Assembly (NCBI GenBank): GCA_013396995.1
Contig: VWZP01004535.1
Coordinates: 1,282,858-1,346,857 of the forward strand
Length of the DNA stretch: 64,000 nucleotides
Origin: Dicaeum eximium
Lineage: Eukaryota; Chordata; Aves; Passeriformes; Dicaeidae
Reading direction: 5' to 3'
A model generated the notes under the pieces. It had not been told where the DNA came from, ran no database searches, and saw only the letters and a program-made list of their open reading frames with translations. Of this stretch, positions 49,917 through 63,047 are shown piece by piece. The position numbers and the translations under genes were made by a program. Each line of letters begins with the position of its first letter. Position 1 is the first letter of the stretch.

Positions 49917-52900
49917 CTGCTCTTCAGCCAAACAATATCAGCTTAAAGGCTGTTCTGCCCCAGCAACTGAATCTAGGAAAAATCTTACCTTTCCTAGTGT
50001 GAATTCTGTTACTTACAGATATTCTGAGAGAATTAGAGCAGCAGAAAGCCCAATGGCCTTTGAAAAAGGGGCGTCTTTTACATCTAAAACAGTTCAAAGG
50101 CTTGCAAAAAGCTGTGTGCAGGTATCCACACCAGCTACTCACTATTCTCTTTTCTTCTAGGCATACTTGAACCTTCACATGGCTCTTTAATGTTACCTAA
50201 TGTCTTTAAGATATCTTAAATACACGGCTGTCTTTCTCTTATAAACCATTAATAGTAATGTCCCTTTCAGGCACAGAAAAAGAAAGAGTTTTGTAAAAGA
50301 CTTGCCCTGTGCGACCCAGTAAAAACTGAATCTAAACACATTGCGAGACTCAGCACAGTCTCTGCAAAACCTTCCTGATATTTACCAACAGAAAATAGCT
50401 AGTCTGAAACTACTGGTGGAAAAAAAAAGCAAAAATACTGAAATACTAGAATATTGCACTCTCTTTTCACATCCCTCAGGCATGGAGATGTGGGATGTGC
50501 TTTTAATAAAGAGATCATCATGAGGCAGACAAATACTGCATAGCTAAAATACCAGGAGCCAAAGCCTGCGTGTCCCTGGGTGTGTTGGGAAATGCAGGGG
50601 ATACACAGCCCAGCATCAGGAGAGGTTTATGCCAGAAAAATTCCAGTGTCCCTAGAGCAGCTCCTCAGACTGCACCACTGCTGCAGCTCTCCTGCACCAC
50701 TTCTTTAGGATGCAAATGCTGGGAGAGCAGAGCAGCCTCAGCAAAGCACCAGCCCCTAGTGCTGAGCAGAGTGTTCAGGCACCTCTGCCTGTGTCCCTAC
50801 AGCTTCCTCTGCCCACCAGTGGGGCTTGGGTTTCCTTCTGGAGACCCAGACAGGAGGAGAAAGTCTTGTCTCATAAATTATTGAGATTGGATGTCTAAAC
50901 CTTGATATTTTATTTTGACTTCCCAGCATGTTCCAATGTTGTTCACAGAAGCGTAAATTAATGCCAATTTCTAAAGCAGAAGTTGCTCTAAACTGGGAAG
51001 TTAAACTTTTTTGTTATGATGTTAAAAACAGACAATTCTTAAACTGTTTTACATTCTGAAAAACAGGCTGATCAAAACTGTTCATGCTCACAATCCGTTA
51101 TGGGTGTACTGAGCTGAAATGTTTTGACAAAATCCCAGCCATATGGAAGCCGGTGCTTTCGGAACAGTTTCCCCATTGTGGATTCCTGCATTAAGCCATC
51201 AAGTGTCAGGCAGGCAGAAACACTAAATCATCACTCCACATGTTTTTTCCTCATTGTTTACAAACAACCTGTTGGTGCCTGCAGCATTATCCATGGGTCA
51301 GCCTCACAGAAACCAGGAAAATCCACAGCAGCTCCACTTCCCAGGCTCAGGGTCAGCTCCTGGAGGTTCAGCTGCAGTCCCAGGAACTGTGGAACAGCTT
51401 CACCCCACATTAATTTAATTTCTCTGGTTTTTAGTGACAAATGCCGCTAAAGGAAACAAGGAAAAAGCACAACAGGTGCATGTGCTTGGCAGCAGGGAAG
51501 TGAATGGGATTTTGCTGGAAGAGAGCACAGCACCTGAGCATGAAAGGTTTTAAATGCCAGACCCCCTTTAAGGTTCAGGTCTCTACACTCTCCTAGTGGC
51601 AGCAGAGATATACCTTAAAAAATCACAGGGAAAAAGAGGTTGTCTGATGAGACCATCACCTAAATTGGCACTGGCCATGCTGCACAGTGCCCTTTGCAGC
51701 CAGGGAATTTCTTTCCATCATCTGTAATCACCTCTGCTAAGGGCTGGCCTCCGAGGGTTAAGTGAGTGCCATCTGGAAAATGACACTGACTGCACAACTT
51801 TGCTGTTTCCTTGGCTGAGGAAGGTGCCCTGCTCCCTGCAGGACATCTGAGCAGAGCAAACACCAAGCCCCCAAATATTAAATAATTGATGAGCAGAAGG
51901 AGGCACGAGCCCATAGCAGGAACCACCCAGGGAAATGCTGGATATTCCTGATGCCTGTGAGGATGGTTCTGGTGCTAGGTGGTGATTTAGGAATGCTGAT
52001 GACACACATGCACAAATCTGATGACACAGGAAATTAGCATCCGTTCCTCTCTCCCTGCTTCACAAGAACTTACTAAATATAGCTCACTCTTTAAATATTA
52101 AGGATATCTGCAGAATGTTGTTGTTTTTGAAAGGGTTCTTTCCTGACTGGATTTTCCTCATCAGCCTTAGTAATCAAGTTGTTTTATTTGGAATGAATAA
52201 TTATTAGTTGAGTGATTAATTATTCAGAGTACATTACTAAACAAAATTCAAAGTATGCTGGTGTAATAAAAAAGTGACAATATGCAACTATTTGGGTTCT
52301 AAACTGTGCAATAAGATCAGAACATGTAGGGTCTGTAGATATGTAAATGTGGTTTTGCACATTTAACAGACTTGCCTCCATCACCAGAGTCCCACGCAAA
52401 CACTGATTAATTCTCAGGGTCCATCTCTGAGCTGGAAAATTTATTTATTCACCATTTCATAGAAGGGAAAGTGAGACAGTCAAATTACATTAAATTACAA
52501 AACTCCCCAGAAAGGAAGAGATAGCACTGGGATAGGACAGCTCCAGGATCTAAAGTGTAAATTGATGCTCTAAGTACCTTATAGTATATTTTCTCACTAC
52601 ATTTATACTCCTGTGCTGAATTAAACAGATACAAAAATGACTCTTAACGTATACAGAGATTAATTAATAGAGTATTTTTCTGGTTCTCATCAATGGCAGT
52701 GTTTAAAAAGTGGAAAGTTGGTACAAAGAGCATCCCTGGGATGCAAACTGCAGTGGGATGTGGCTGGTGCAGGACTTGAACATCCTGGGGAAGGGAGGCA
52801 GCCCCTCCCTCCTGCTCAGCCAGTGCTGGGACACTGTGACACTTCCTGGGATTCTCCCTCCTGCTTTTCCAGGTCCCAGCTCTGCCACTCTCTCTAAGGA

Positions 52901-55202
52901 AATCTGGGATCCTCCAGGTTTGTTTCTCTCCATTTCCTTCCATGCCCATTAACCCTGAGGGTATTTCTTACAGACCTGTGCTGATCTTCCCCCTCACTTG
53001 GTCTCCAACAAACCAAACCAAGTTACACAATATTTGCCGCAAAATTTTCCATAGACTCTGCTGGGACTTGGTAGGTTTTGTTTCTCTGCTGATTGCCAGG
53101 GTTGCACAATTGGAATTTTTGCAAGGCAAGGGATCCAAAAGGCAGTAAAACTCCACAGACAGAGACTGCTGGAGCTTCTTCAAGTATTTGTTAATTAAAA
53201 TTGTTACAAGTAAATGAATTAAGTTCATATTGCACCAGAAGGACTTGCCCTTATAGAGACCTCACAACCAGCAAATGGGGGAAATTGTTCTGCAGCTCCC
53301 ATCTATGCAGACTCTTCTGTTTGGCACATCCTTAATTCCTGTCAAACTAAAGAATTCTAACATTTTCTGTCAGGGAGCTAGTGTAAAACTTGAAGAAGGC
53401 TTAAAAAAACCTCTACTGTTGACTCATTTCACTCATTCCTAGGCAGATCTGAGAGAAGGAAGATTGAAAGCAACATTACAAGCCCAAGAATTATCCTCGA
53501 CTCTTGAAAGGCACACAGAAAATTAAACTGGGGGATCAAGATCAAGGTAGTGGAAATTATTGGGTCTGTGCACTTAAAAGCTGAAGAAGGTGACTTCCCA
53601 CTGAGACTTGAGAACACAGGTGCACATAATTTTAAAAATCTGCATTTTTAACCTTTTAAATTTGCTAGCAAAGCAAGGAAGTTATTGAGAAGCTGCAGTA
53701 AACATGGCAATTCAATCAGCTCCTTCCAGAGTCTATCTCACAGCTCTGTGATTCCTGAAGGCAGCAGGTCAGTGGATCATGGGACAACTCCTTGATAGCA
53801 GTGAATGGAGCTGGAGGCAACCCAGCAACACTTTTTCAGCAACCGCATAAAAAATCTCTTAATTCCCAGCTGTGGTGGCCCTGGCCACCAATGGTCACTG
53901 TTGACACCAGTGTCCTGTTCCCTGCTCCCTGCTAGGAATGCAAGAGGAGCTGTGTAAAGAGCTAAAGCCAACTTTCTAACATCTGGGAAAGGATTCAATT
54001 TTTCCAACTTTGGTATCAGTTTCTGTACATTCTGAAGAGCAGGGCTCTACAATCAACAATTTACAGGTGATAACTGTATTTTTTTCAGGTTTTTAAGTGT
54101 GTCAGAGGTGAACACAGATTTCTAGTGTTACTTTTCCTTGAATCAGCCAAAAGACTTTAGGCTTATTCTTAGACCCATGGACTTAAAAATAATTATAACC
54201 TCATAATGCAAATACTGTGAATTTCATTAAAAATCAAAACACCACTTGACTGCCAAGAAACAGCAAGCGCTTTTATGCATAAGCTAACTAATTCCATCTT
54301 CAAAGCTTTTGAAAAAACAGCAATTGTAGCTCATCATGGCTACACCTTGAGAGATAACCTTGCACTTGCTCCTGCCTGCCCTGCAGTTTCAGAGGAACCA
54401 CTGATGACTGTTTACATCTCACTTATGGCAACAGGACCCTTGGTGGAGCAGGGCCACAGCTGTGACATGTGACAAATGCTGTGACAAAGATTTATAAAGC
54501 AGAAACTCTAATTACCCTGATCCACAGCCCTCTGCAAGGAAAGCAAAAGACACCACTTGTTTTCCAAGAGTAGCCTTATAACCTGATTTATCCTCAGATT
54601 TGTCCTGGCAGAAGAGTGTCGAGCTGCTGCCCACAAAATACTGCCAGGTGGGACCTTAGTAAAAAAGATTTGAAGCTGTCCATCCAAGTCCTTGTTTTCT
54701 CAAGTCTCAATTATGGGACCATTTTCCTTGTGGGAGCTCTTTATTACTTCCCATTGGGAGCACATTTCACCCCCAGGATTCCCCTCTCAGGTTCTGACTG
54801 CTCGAGTACATCCACCTTATTTTACACTATTTACACGAGTGCTGTAAAGTTCTTTATTGATGCCCAGGTTTTACAGCTTCATTTTAAGGTACTCAACAGT
54901 TGTGCTCAGATAAAGTGGATGGATCCTCCTGCTTCCATATGTTCTCCATTCTGGGGGGTCCAAACTGGCAGCTTGCTGAGCCTGCCTTGGACATGGCCAT
55001 AAGTCTTTGGAATTGGGACTTTTAACAATTCTGCTTTTCCTGATTCTTGTGCAAACCACTCAATCTGTCCTGGCTTTTAAACCAAAGACATTTTTATTTG
55101 CTCTTACTTTTGACTGGTCTCGGAAATACATGTCAATGAAATATTGTTATTGTAAAACACCTTAAAAACCAGGTTTAGGACTAGAAAAGCTGTAGGAATG
55201 AG

Positions 55203-55583
55203 ATCATAAACTCCTGGAATGGTTTGGGTTGGAAGGGAGCTTGAAGATCATCCATCCCCAGGCCATGGGCAGGGATACCTTCACTATCCCAGGCTGCTCC
55301 AAGCCCTGTCCAACCTGGCCTGGGGCACTTCCAGGGATCCAGGGACAGCCACAGCTTCTCTGGGCACCCTGTGCCAGGGCCTGCCCACGCTCACAAGGAA
55401 AAATTCCTCCCCAGAATCCCACCCATCCCTGCCCTCTGGCAGTGGGAGCCATTCCCTGTGTGCTGTCCCTCCATCCCTTGTCCCCAGTCCCTCTCCAGCT
55501 TTCCTGAAACCCCTTTAGGCCCTGGAAGGGCTCTGAGCTCTCCTGGAGCCTTCTCTTCTCCAGGCTGAACAACACAGCTCCAG
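55203..55583 (-). mobile_element. CR1 LINE fragment, minus orientation
   Basis: One of the longest CR1 pieces here, running from TCCTGGAATGGTTTGGGTTG through CCAGGCTGCTCCAAGCCCTG, CTTCCAGGGATCCAGGGACA, CTGTGCCAGGGCCTGCCCAC and CCTTGTCCCCAGTCCCTCTC to TCTCCAGGCTGAACAACACA. Open frames over it are broken CR1 sequence read in chance frames. Confidence 0.93.
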
Positions 55584-55896
55584 TTTACCACCAGAAGAAC
55601 ATTATATTAACCAGCACCAGCAGTGACCAGTCACACATTTACCCAAACCAGTTGTCCTTTCTGCCCTCACATCTTTCATAGCTGTGAAAGCTCCGAGAAA
55701 ATATTTGGCTGTAGGTGAGCAAAACACAGGATTATGAAGACCCAAAGTAATCCTGCACTTTCCTTCTTCCATGGCAAACAAGGCATGGAAAGTATTAGAC
55801 AGAAAAAGGGAAATCACTAAGAGTAGGAGGAAAAAAGGAAAAAGAGTATGTAGGAAAAGAACACTGAGATAGGTTAAAAGAAGGAAAAAATCCCAA

Positions 55897-56094
55897 CTAC
55901 ATAAAATCCCAAAAACTAGAGTGGAAAGTAAAGAGCTGAATGAAAGACCACGTGAATTCCTGCTGTCCCTGCCTTGTGTCCCACATAATGTCCCTGAAAA
56001 TAATGAAGGTCACCAGCACATTATAGGAAGTAGCCAGCAATGAGAAGCCCATTAGAACCAGCACAGAAATGATCAATTTGTTTATCCTTGTTAT
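55897..56094 (-). other. Exon-like minus-strand ORF with one hydrophobic segment
   Basis: On the minus strand a good acceptor (TTGTTTTCTGTTTTCAG, AG at 56095-56096) is followed by 65 codons and a stop at 55897. Residues about 7-33 (KLIISVLVLMGFSLLATSYN, then VLVTFII) form a membrane-type segment, followed by RDIMWDT and a Gln-rich, then aromatic tail. I do not recognise the protein. No upstream partner exon, start codon context or poly-A site was identified. It may be chance or a piece of an unrecognised transcript or pseudogene. Confidence 0.2.
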
Positions 56095-56987
56095 CTGAAA
56101 ACAGAAAACAACATGGGAAGGGGATGAGTTCATCTTGCTCCCCAAGGCTTTCGTTCCCCAGCTGCTTCCCCTCCCCAGTGCCACGCACATGACTCCTGCT
56201 TTTTACTCCTGGATAGGCAGGGAATAATGACTGACTGTAATAAAATAAATAGCTGCTTCTTGCACACAAGACATCTCCTGTCTGATTTCCTGGGAGCCGC
56301 ATTAGCAGGGTTTATAAGTCAATTTTTAAAACTCAGGACAGCATTAAAAAACTGACAAATGCCACTTGGTCACGTCCCTGTTGTCACAGTTATTGAGGCC
56401 TCTGGAGAGAGTGTCAAAGAAATAAAGCAAATTTCTTTTTTTGCTTAATTTGTGTCAATTGATTTCCTATTTTTAATTAATAATTCTAATTATGATGCAG
56501 CAAATTTACCCAACAGACACAACTGGTTTAATCAGCATGTATTGATTGTAACAGTAGAATTATCCCAGTGTTCCTGACACCATTGATTTTCTGTTGTGTG
56601 ACTGTAAGAAAACAGCAGCTGGACAGACTCTGGTGTCAGCTCACGGTGCTGATGATCCCTGAGCTATGAATTGGTGCTCCTGACCTGACAAATAAAAACA
56701 CAGACATTATCTATTGCTTCAGCACTCCAGAGGAGGAATCTGGTGATTACAGTATGGCACAAATAAGGGGTTTAGTCACAGCAGTAGCAGCAGGAACGTG
56801 AAGGTGGGAGACACTGATTTGAGACAAAAAGGCAGCAGTTAGAAAAGTCCTGGTAAAACTGACCTAAATCATTTGGTGCAAGTTCCTCATTTTGGACAGC
56901 CCCAAAACATCTCTTTAAGCACATGCTTAAATATCCAGGATAAAGCCTTTAGGATATTTTTCAGCCTGGGTCTTGAATTTTTTGTCG

Positions 56988-57245
56988 AATCACAGAATCA
57001 GAGAATGGTCTGGGTAGGAAGGGACCTTAAATCTCATCCAGTGCCACCCCTGCCATGGCAGGGACACCTTCCCCTGTCCCAGGCTGCTGCAAGCCCTGTC
57101 CAGCCTGGCCTTGGACACTCCCAGGGATCCAGGGGCAGCCCCAGCTGCTCTGGGCACCTGTGCCACGGCCTGCCCACCCTCCCAGGAAACAATTTCCTCC
57201 TAATACCTAAGCCAAACCTCTTCTCAGTTTGAATTTCCAGGCTTG
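56988..57245 (-). mobile_element. CR1 LINE fragment, minus orientation
   Basis: Starts AATCACAGAATCAGAGAATG and continues GGGACCTTAAATCTCATCCA, CCATGGCAGGGACACCTTCC, CTGCAAGCCCTGTCCAGCCT and CCTGCCCACCCTCCCAGG. Clear CR1 3' region in reverse complement, 5'-truncated. Confidence 0.93.
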
Positions 57246-57989
57246 TTTCAGTTTTTTCCCTATTTTTTCTCCATAGCTCCCCTCTGATGTTGCTCTCAGA
57301 GGCCATCAACACCTGGTGCAGCCTGGGCTCTCTCAAATGTCACTGCTGTCCCCAGCTTCTCCAGAAACAGAGCACTGGGCTGAGAAAAGAAAGGGAATTT
57401 ACAGAGAAGGCACAGCGTGACCTAAACTACTGTTCAGCCCTTTTGCTGGAGTCATTGAGATTTCTGCAATTTTCTGCTCATCCAGTTCCAGATTCTGCAG
57501 GAATTATATTAAAAGCCCCTTGGAGCAGCACAGAGAATTTTGATCTATTTGTAATTTGAACACTCTAACTTTGACAGTGGTTTTGCAAGAAAAGGTGGGT
57601 TTGAACTGACCCTCTGGAACCAAGATGTTCCCAGGTTTGGAAGGAAAAAGGATGAGATCTGAAGGCTGGGCCAAACCAGTACAGAGGGGAGAAGAAAAAC
57701 CAAGGTGGATGTACTGGCTTGGCCTGGGAAGGCAGAGACATCCCCCATTCCCAGAGGGAACAGAGGGCAGGACATTCCTTGACCTGAGGTGTAGCCTGGG
57801 AATGGAACCAGCCTCTGGGAGAGGTGGGAAAGGGAAAGTCTGATTTGTTTCCTTGCAGAATTAATCACAGTGGAGCGGAAGATAATTCCCCAAGTTTCCC
57901 CTCATTTGGTTTTCCACAATAGCTGACAATACGAGCACATTTAGCAAAAAAGCTGCCTTGGTGGAGGGGAAATCACGAGTAATAGAAAA

Positions 57990-58720
57990 ATTATAATTTT
58001 TCCTGAAGCTGTTAATTCATATTAAACATTTTCAGTTCTGCTTACTCAAACTATAATGTGTCAGGAATAAACATGTGATTATACCAGTTAGCTTTTTGGC
58101 TAAAATATTTGGAACAGTAAAATTGATAGATAATTACAGTAACAATTATTTTTTCCCTGCCAAACCTGCGCTAAGGCATGTCTGCCTGCAGACTTATGCC
58201 TTTTTAAGCACAAAAAGATAAGCAGTACACATCATACACTTTGAATAATGAAAAAGATATCCTATGGCCAGCATTTCAGAAGTGGAGACAGACTGTGGTT
58301 TGATTCAAACCATATCTATTTATGTAAAATGGGATTTTAATTGGAGCTGCTTATCCCCGTGATACAAATGAGGCAATGAAAAATGATTGATGCACTCGGG
58401 TAATTATTGTTATAGCACCTTGCAAACTACAACAAAAAAACTTTCATGTACATAATGGCTGTTTAAATTTTAATAAGATACAGAACTGCTTGTCAGTAGG
58501 CAAAATATTAATGCTACGTTTTCAACAATATTTATATTTAAATAGAAACAATATTTAACTGAAAAATCCGAATACACGAGAAATGCTGGGTGGGTTTGTT
58601 TAAGTGATGAATAGATTTATTTTGGAAACATATGGAAGAAAGTAAAAAATGCAGTAACTAGTTATTTTTCACAGTGGGGCCATCCAAAGATGATACAGCA
58701 CAAATTCTGTGTCTCCCAAA
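57990..58720. promoter_or_regulatory. Candidate conserved non-coding block (AT-rich)
   Basis: About 730 bp without recognisable repeats, full of homeodomain-type ATTA/TAAT cores, GATAA and CAAACC-like words, and sharply different in texture from the CR1-rich flanks. Such blocks within long introns of developmental genes are often conserved enhancers. Evidence is texture only. Confidence 0.25.
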
Positions 58721-59666
58721 GTGTAAAAGGAGGCAGTGAGTGTGATGATGCAGATATATCTGGTCTCATAAGAGTCACTGTTGCTGCTTCTCCATTTCTA
58801 CCTAACAGCAAAGGTTAAGAGTGCAAACCCAGTTTCTGCTCATTATTATACAGCATGAATAGCAATATAAATTCTTAATAATTGTTATACCTAGGGGGGA
58901 AGTAAAGCAATTCTGCTCATTTAAATGAAATGAAAGCTGGGCACTCCAGCCATCCTTTCCCTCTCCAGCCATGGAACACTGCCCCAGCAGGACGTGGGGC
59001 TGCTCTGCTCTCTCCATCACGGCCACATCAGACTTCCTGGAATACTGAACAGCCAGCAAGGCTCCAAGAGCCTCTTACAGAGCACAGGACTCTGTGCAGA
59101 CACCAAGTGCTGGAGCTAAGTCTTCTGCAGATAAAAAAACTGCAGCAAAGAGTCTGTCTATACAATCAACTCACGTGCCATTTGTCAGGGAAGGAAGGTC
59201 TGCGTTAGCCTGAAAAAAATGCCAAGAAGCTGCTTATAAGAGAGGAGGGTATTGAATAACAGACCAAAGCAATCAAGACCTTCTCTGGTTATAATCTCAT
59301 TTGTGCATTGACAGTATTTCAGTCAATAGCCTGTCATGCACTAGCCAAGAGTTGTATTGCAAAAATGTTTGGGCCATCATCTCAAATTTCCTAGCTGGTG
59401 CCCTACAAGGTCAGAGAGTGGAATCATTACTCTTAATAGGGTGAGCGATCAAGCCATAAATCCAGCAAAATCAAATTTTACTTTGGTGTTTCTTATAAAG
59501 AAAAATAATAAAACTTCCAAAACATTAAATTTTTATATATAATAATTTTGAGCAACCAGATCCCATTGCATCAGGAAAACCAGAGGCCTCTGCATATAAA
59601 GCATGATCTCACTTTCACTGGAATCAGAGACAAGTTCTCATCCTGTCTTTCAGAGAAGTAGGGGAT

Positions 59667-60045
59667 AATCACAGAATCCCAAAAGATTTTGGTTGGAAGG
59701 GAGCTTGAGGATCATCCCATTCCACCCCCAGCCATGGCAGGGACACCTGCCACTGTCCCAGGCTGCTGCAAGCCCCAATGTCCAGCCTGGCCCAGGACAC
59801 CTCCAGGGACTCAGGGGCAGCCCCAGCTTCTCTGGGCACTAGTTCCAGGGCCTGCCCACCCTCCCAGAGAACAGTTCCTTCCTAACATCCGATCTAAAGC
59901 TCTCTCATTTTTAGTTTAAAACTAGTCTCACTTGTCCTATCACCATCTATCAGTGTAAAAAATTACTTTCCCTCTTTTTTATAACTCTCTTTAAGGCTTC
60001 AGCGGGGTCTCCCCAGAACCTTCTCCCCTCCAGGCTGGAAGGGAT
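59667..60045 (-). mobile_element. CR1 LINE fragment, minus orientation
   Basis: AATCACAGAATCCCAAAAGA, TTTTGGTTGGAAGGGAGCTT, CCATGGCAGGGACACCTGCC, CACCTCCAGGGACTCAGGGG, CAGGGCCTGCCCACCCTCCC and the closing TCTCCCCTCCAGGCTGGAAG follow the CR1 reverse complement. Confidence 0.93.
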
Positions 60046-62619
60046 CAGTCAGGTTTGGAAAGGGATATTTCATAATTCTGTGTAGCTCTGGATGCAGATG
60101 ATCACATTCTGGATGCTTCTATTGGGCCAAGCAAATGCAAAGCACAACAGGGAGCTTGGCACATCCTCAAGTGAACCTGACTCAAGTACAAAATCCCAAA
60201 TGAACCCCTCAGATCATGGCATTTGGTTTGCTTGGTGCTGTGGAGCAGCTGCCCTGTGGAATGAAGGGGGGAGTGGTGCTGTTGACTATGGACAGGAGCA
60301 GTTGGTTTAAACCACGACAGCATCACTGCACTGCTCATTTTTGTATCGCATTGCAGCTTCAGAATATAATTGAACTGTTTGGCTTTTGAGTGCCTTTTCA
60401 TTGGAAATGCAATATTAATGAACCCTACTGAGCTTCCCCAAACAATAACAGGGATATGAATAAAAAATTACCCCTAACTGTCCTGATTCTACATGAACCT
60501 TCCTAACCCAGCTACATTTAACACCAAAAAAAGGGGGAAAATACCCAAAGTAGAAGACATTAACGAATTGTGAAACATGGATCAAGGGCATTTTGCTTAA
60601 ATCCCTGATTTGATCAGTTCAAGATATGTCCCTCTCTTACACCAGTAATCACCTGGATACAGGGTTTAGCAACTAACTCTAATTATAGAGATGTTGAGCA
60701 GTGATTTTTTTAAACTGAGAGTTAAGCTGAGAAGAGCTTCTTGACTAGAAGCCAGTGTGCTCAATCAATTAAATTATCATAAGAGAAGAAGAATCAGACC
60801 AAGGGGGAATGCGGATGTGGATGTGAGGCTGATCATTAGCACAACTGAACTGTCACCTCGGTGCAGGCTGGAATGTGGCCATACCAGGAGATTGATGGAT
60901 GAATTTTGCTCAGCACTGAACAGCCCACAGTGAATTGCTGATAAGATCTGAAAATAAATCTTACAATATTACAAGGCAAGGTGGAACTGCAGCCTCTGCA
61001 GCCTTGCTGTGGCCCACAGGCTGAGCAGCTCCTCCTGTCTGTCTGCTCCCAGGAGCCTTTCCTGGGCTGAAGGAGGTTCTTCTCCCCATGTTAGAGGATG
61101 TTGTACCCATGAGGTGTCACACAGCAGCTCATTAACACTGGAAGTGGATGAGCTTGGAAAGATTTGGATGGGTTTGTGTGACTCAAAGATGCACATTTTC
61201 CCTGTAATTCCTGTTTTTCTAGATGACAACTTCATGTCTGCCTATTAGAGGAAGGAGAGACTGACTGGAACCACAGCAATTCAAAGCCAAAAGACAATGT
61301 GGGATGGAGGATGGAGGATGTAAGGATGAAGCTGTCTGGCAGGTTGGTTTCTGGGTTCCTGGAGGTATTATTGACCTGCAGAGTACCTGTGAAGAGGGGA
61401 GGGATGTCAGACAGCTCATTGAGAAAGGTTTCTGTGCTGTGTTCAGCTATTTTAGTCCTCACTGTTCAGGGAACTTTGCTTTAAGCTCCCTCAGTAGAAG
61501 GAGAGACAAAGACCGATCTTGCCATTTAGAGTCAAACCTTAAAAAGACAGTGGGAGATTCACAGTGAATTCATTAGGTGCCCACAGAGTCTTCAGAAAAA
61601 GGAGGCCTGAGCTGCTGTCACGATCCCCTGGCTTGCAAGCTACAGCAATGTGACTCTGGAATCAGAAATCAGGGTATAAATCATGAGAGGATGTGAACTT
61701 CCTTCATTCCTCACTTAGGAAGTTTGTGCTGTAAGAGATGTGAGGCTCATTCCTGTCACTCCTCCGAGGGAATGGCTTTACAAATGATTATAAATATCAT
61801 TATTTAACTCCTGTGGGAGCTCAAAGACTCCCAGATCTGCACTATTCTGAAAAGCTATGAGTTGTGTGTGAGACTGGAAATGTCTTGTTTTGATACTTTA
61901 CTGCAAGTAGATGTTTTTGGAATACAATGTCCAAATTGAGAGACTTTATTCCCAAAATTGCACCCTAGATAAGATTCACACTGGCTGATTTCTGTCTGGC
62001 TTGGACAAAACTCCCACATCCCTCTTAATAGTCCAGAGCACTCTAATTAAGACTGTGGGTAGTGAGTTGCCTTTTTATAGCCTGTGAAGTCCATAAAGCA
62101 AAGCCATTTCTACAGCTGCCCACTAAACCTCACACCCCTTTAAGGGCATGGTGAAATCTTCCCCAAATCTTTGTAATATTCCTGTTCCAAGGGTTTTTAG
62201 TGTCAGTGACAGATGGCCAACTGAGAGCACAAGGAAGAGCAGCTCTTAACTATCCATGAAGTTTGAGCTGGCATAAGGAGAAGTATAAAATATGCACATG
62301 GTTAAATGTCTCCCTGAAGGATCAAGGTCTCCATTCCTCAGTGTCCTTAATCCACAGGGAAAGGGAAGGGCTTGTGGCAAGCAGGGCTGTAAAGCCCAGT
62401 ATAAACCTCGCTAAATAAATCAAAATCTTCCCACTGACCTAAGATGATTCTCTGTTAAAACTAAAACACTGAACTGAATTCAGATACGTGGAAATGAGGT
62501 GCCAATCCTTTTTATTTCTAAAATAATCCAAAGCTCCCTTCTGCACTTCTGGGCTCTTCAAGCATTTGCGGCTCCTCTCAAGCTGCCCTCTCAGCTCTGA
62601 GACACCTCACGGGCAGCAC

Positions 62620-62935
62620 AGGGATGGCGTTTGTTCTCGCTCGCTCCCCAGCTCAGAGATGAGCCGTGCCGCACACAGAGGCTCCGGCAGCGGGAGGCAG
62701 CAGATGTGCAGCGCTGCTCCCGCCATCCCTTCCCGGCCCTCGGCCTCATTAGCTCCAACTCCAGCGGGGAGCTCCGGGGAACGGGGCCGGGACTGCGCCG
62801 AGCGCTCCTCTGCTGCGGGCCAGGCTCATCCCGCAGGAGCTGGGCACAGCCCGGACTGTGCAGCGCTGGGCTCCAGGGACATGGAATTTCCAGTTAACCT
62901 CGGGGGCAGAAATCACCCGGCCCAAGGACAGAGCT
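62620..62935. promoter_or_regulatory. CpG-rich patch, candidate CpG island
   Basis: About 300 bp with many CpG dinucleotides (TCTCGCTCGC, GAGCCGTGCCGC, GGCTCCGGCAGCGGG, CGGGACTGCGCCGAGCGC, CCGCAGGAGC) within AT-rich surroundings. Unmethylated CpG islands usually mark promoters. It lies 21.4 kb upstream of exon A on the transcript, so an alternative MEGF11 promoter or another transcript's start is possible. Open frames across it have no recognisable domain. Confidence 0.4.
62766..62791 (+). other. Predicted G-quadruplex motif
   Basis: Four G runs, GGGG at 62766-62769, 62776-62779 and 62783-62786 and GGG at 62789-62791, are separated by loops of 6, 3 and 2 bases. This meets the usual G3+N1-7 rule. 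It lies inside the CpG-rich patch on the strand opposite MEGF11. Confidence 0.8.
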
Positions 62936-63047
62936 CCCGTTTCCTTGGATCCTTTGCCTGGCAAACTCTGTCATCTCCTGACTGACATGCAGATCTTCAG
63001 CTCCCAGAGCCTACAGAAACAAGCACAACTCCTTGCAGAGAACAAGA

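Noticed and set aside
2756..60045. CR1 copies as intact, coding LINEs
   Set aside because: All are short 3' fragments of at most about 400 bp; none contains the reverse transcriptase or endonuclease region.
62566..62985. 139-codon plus-strand open frame
   Set aside because: It covers the CpG-rich patch, where stop codons are rare because of base composition. Ser/Ala/Arg/Gly-rich chance translation with no domain.
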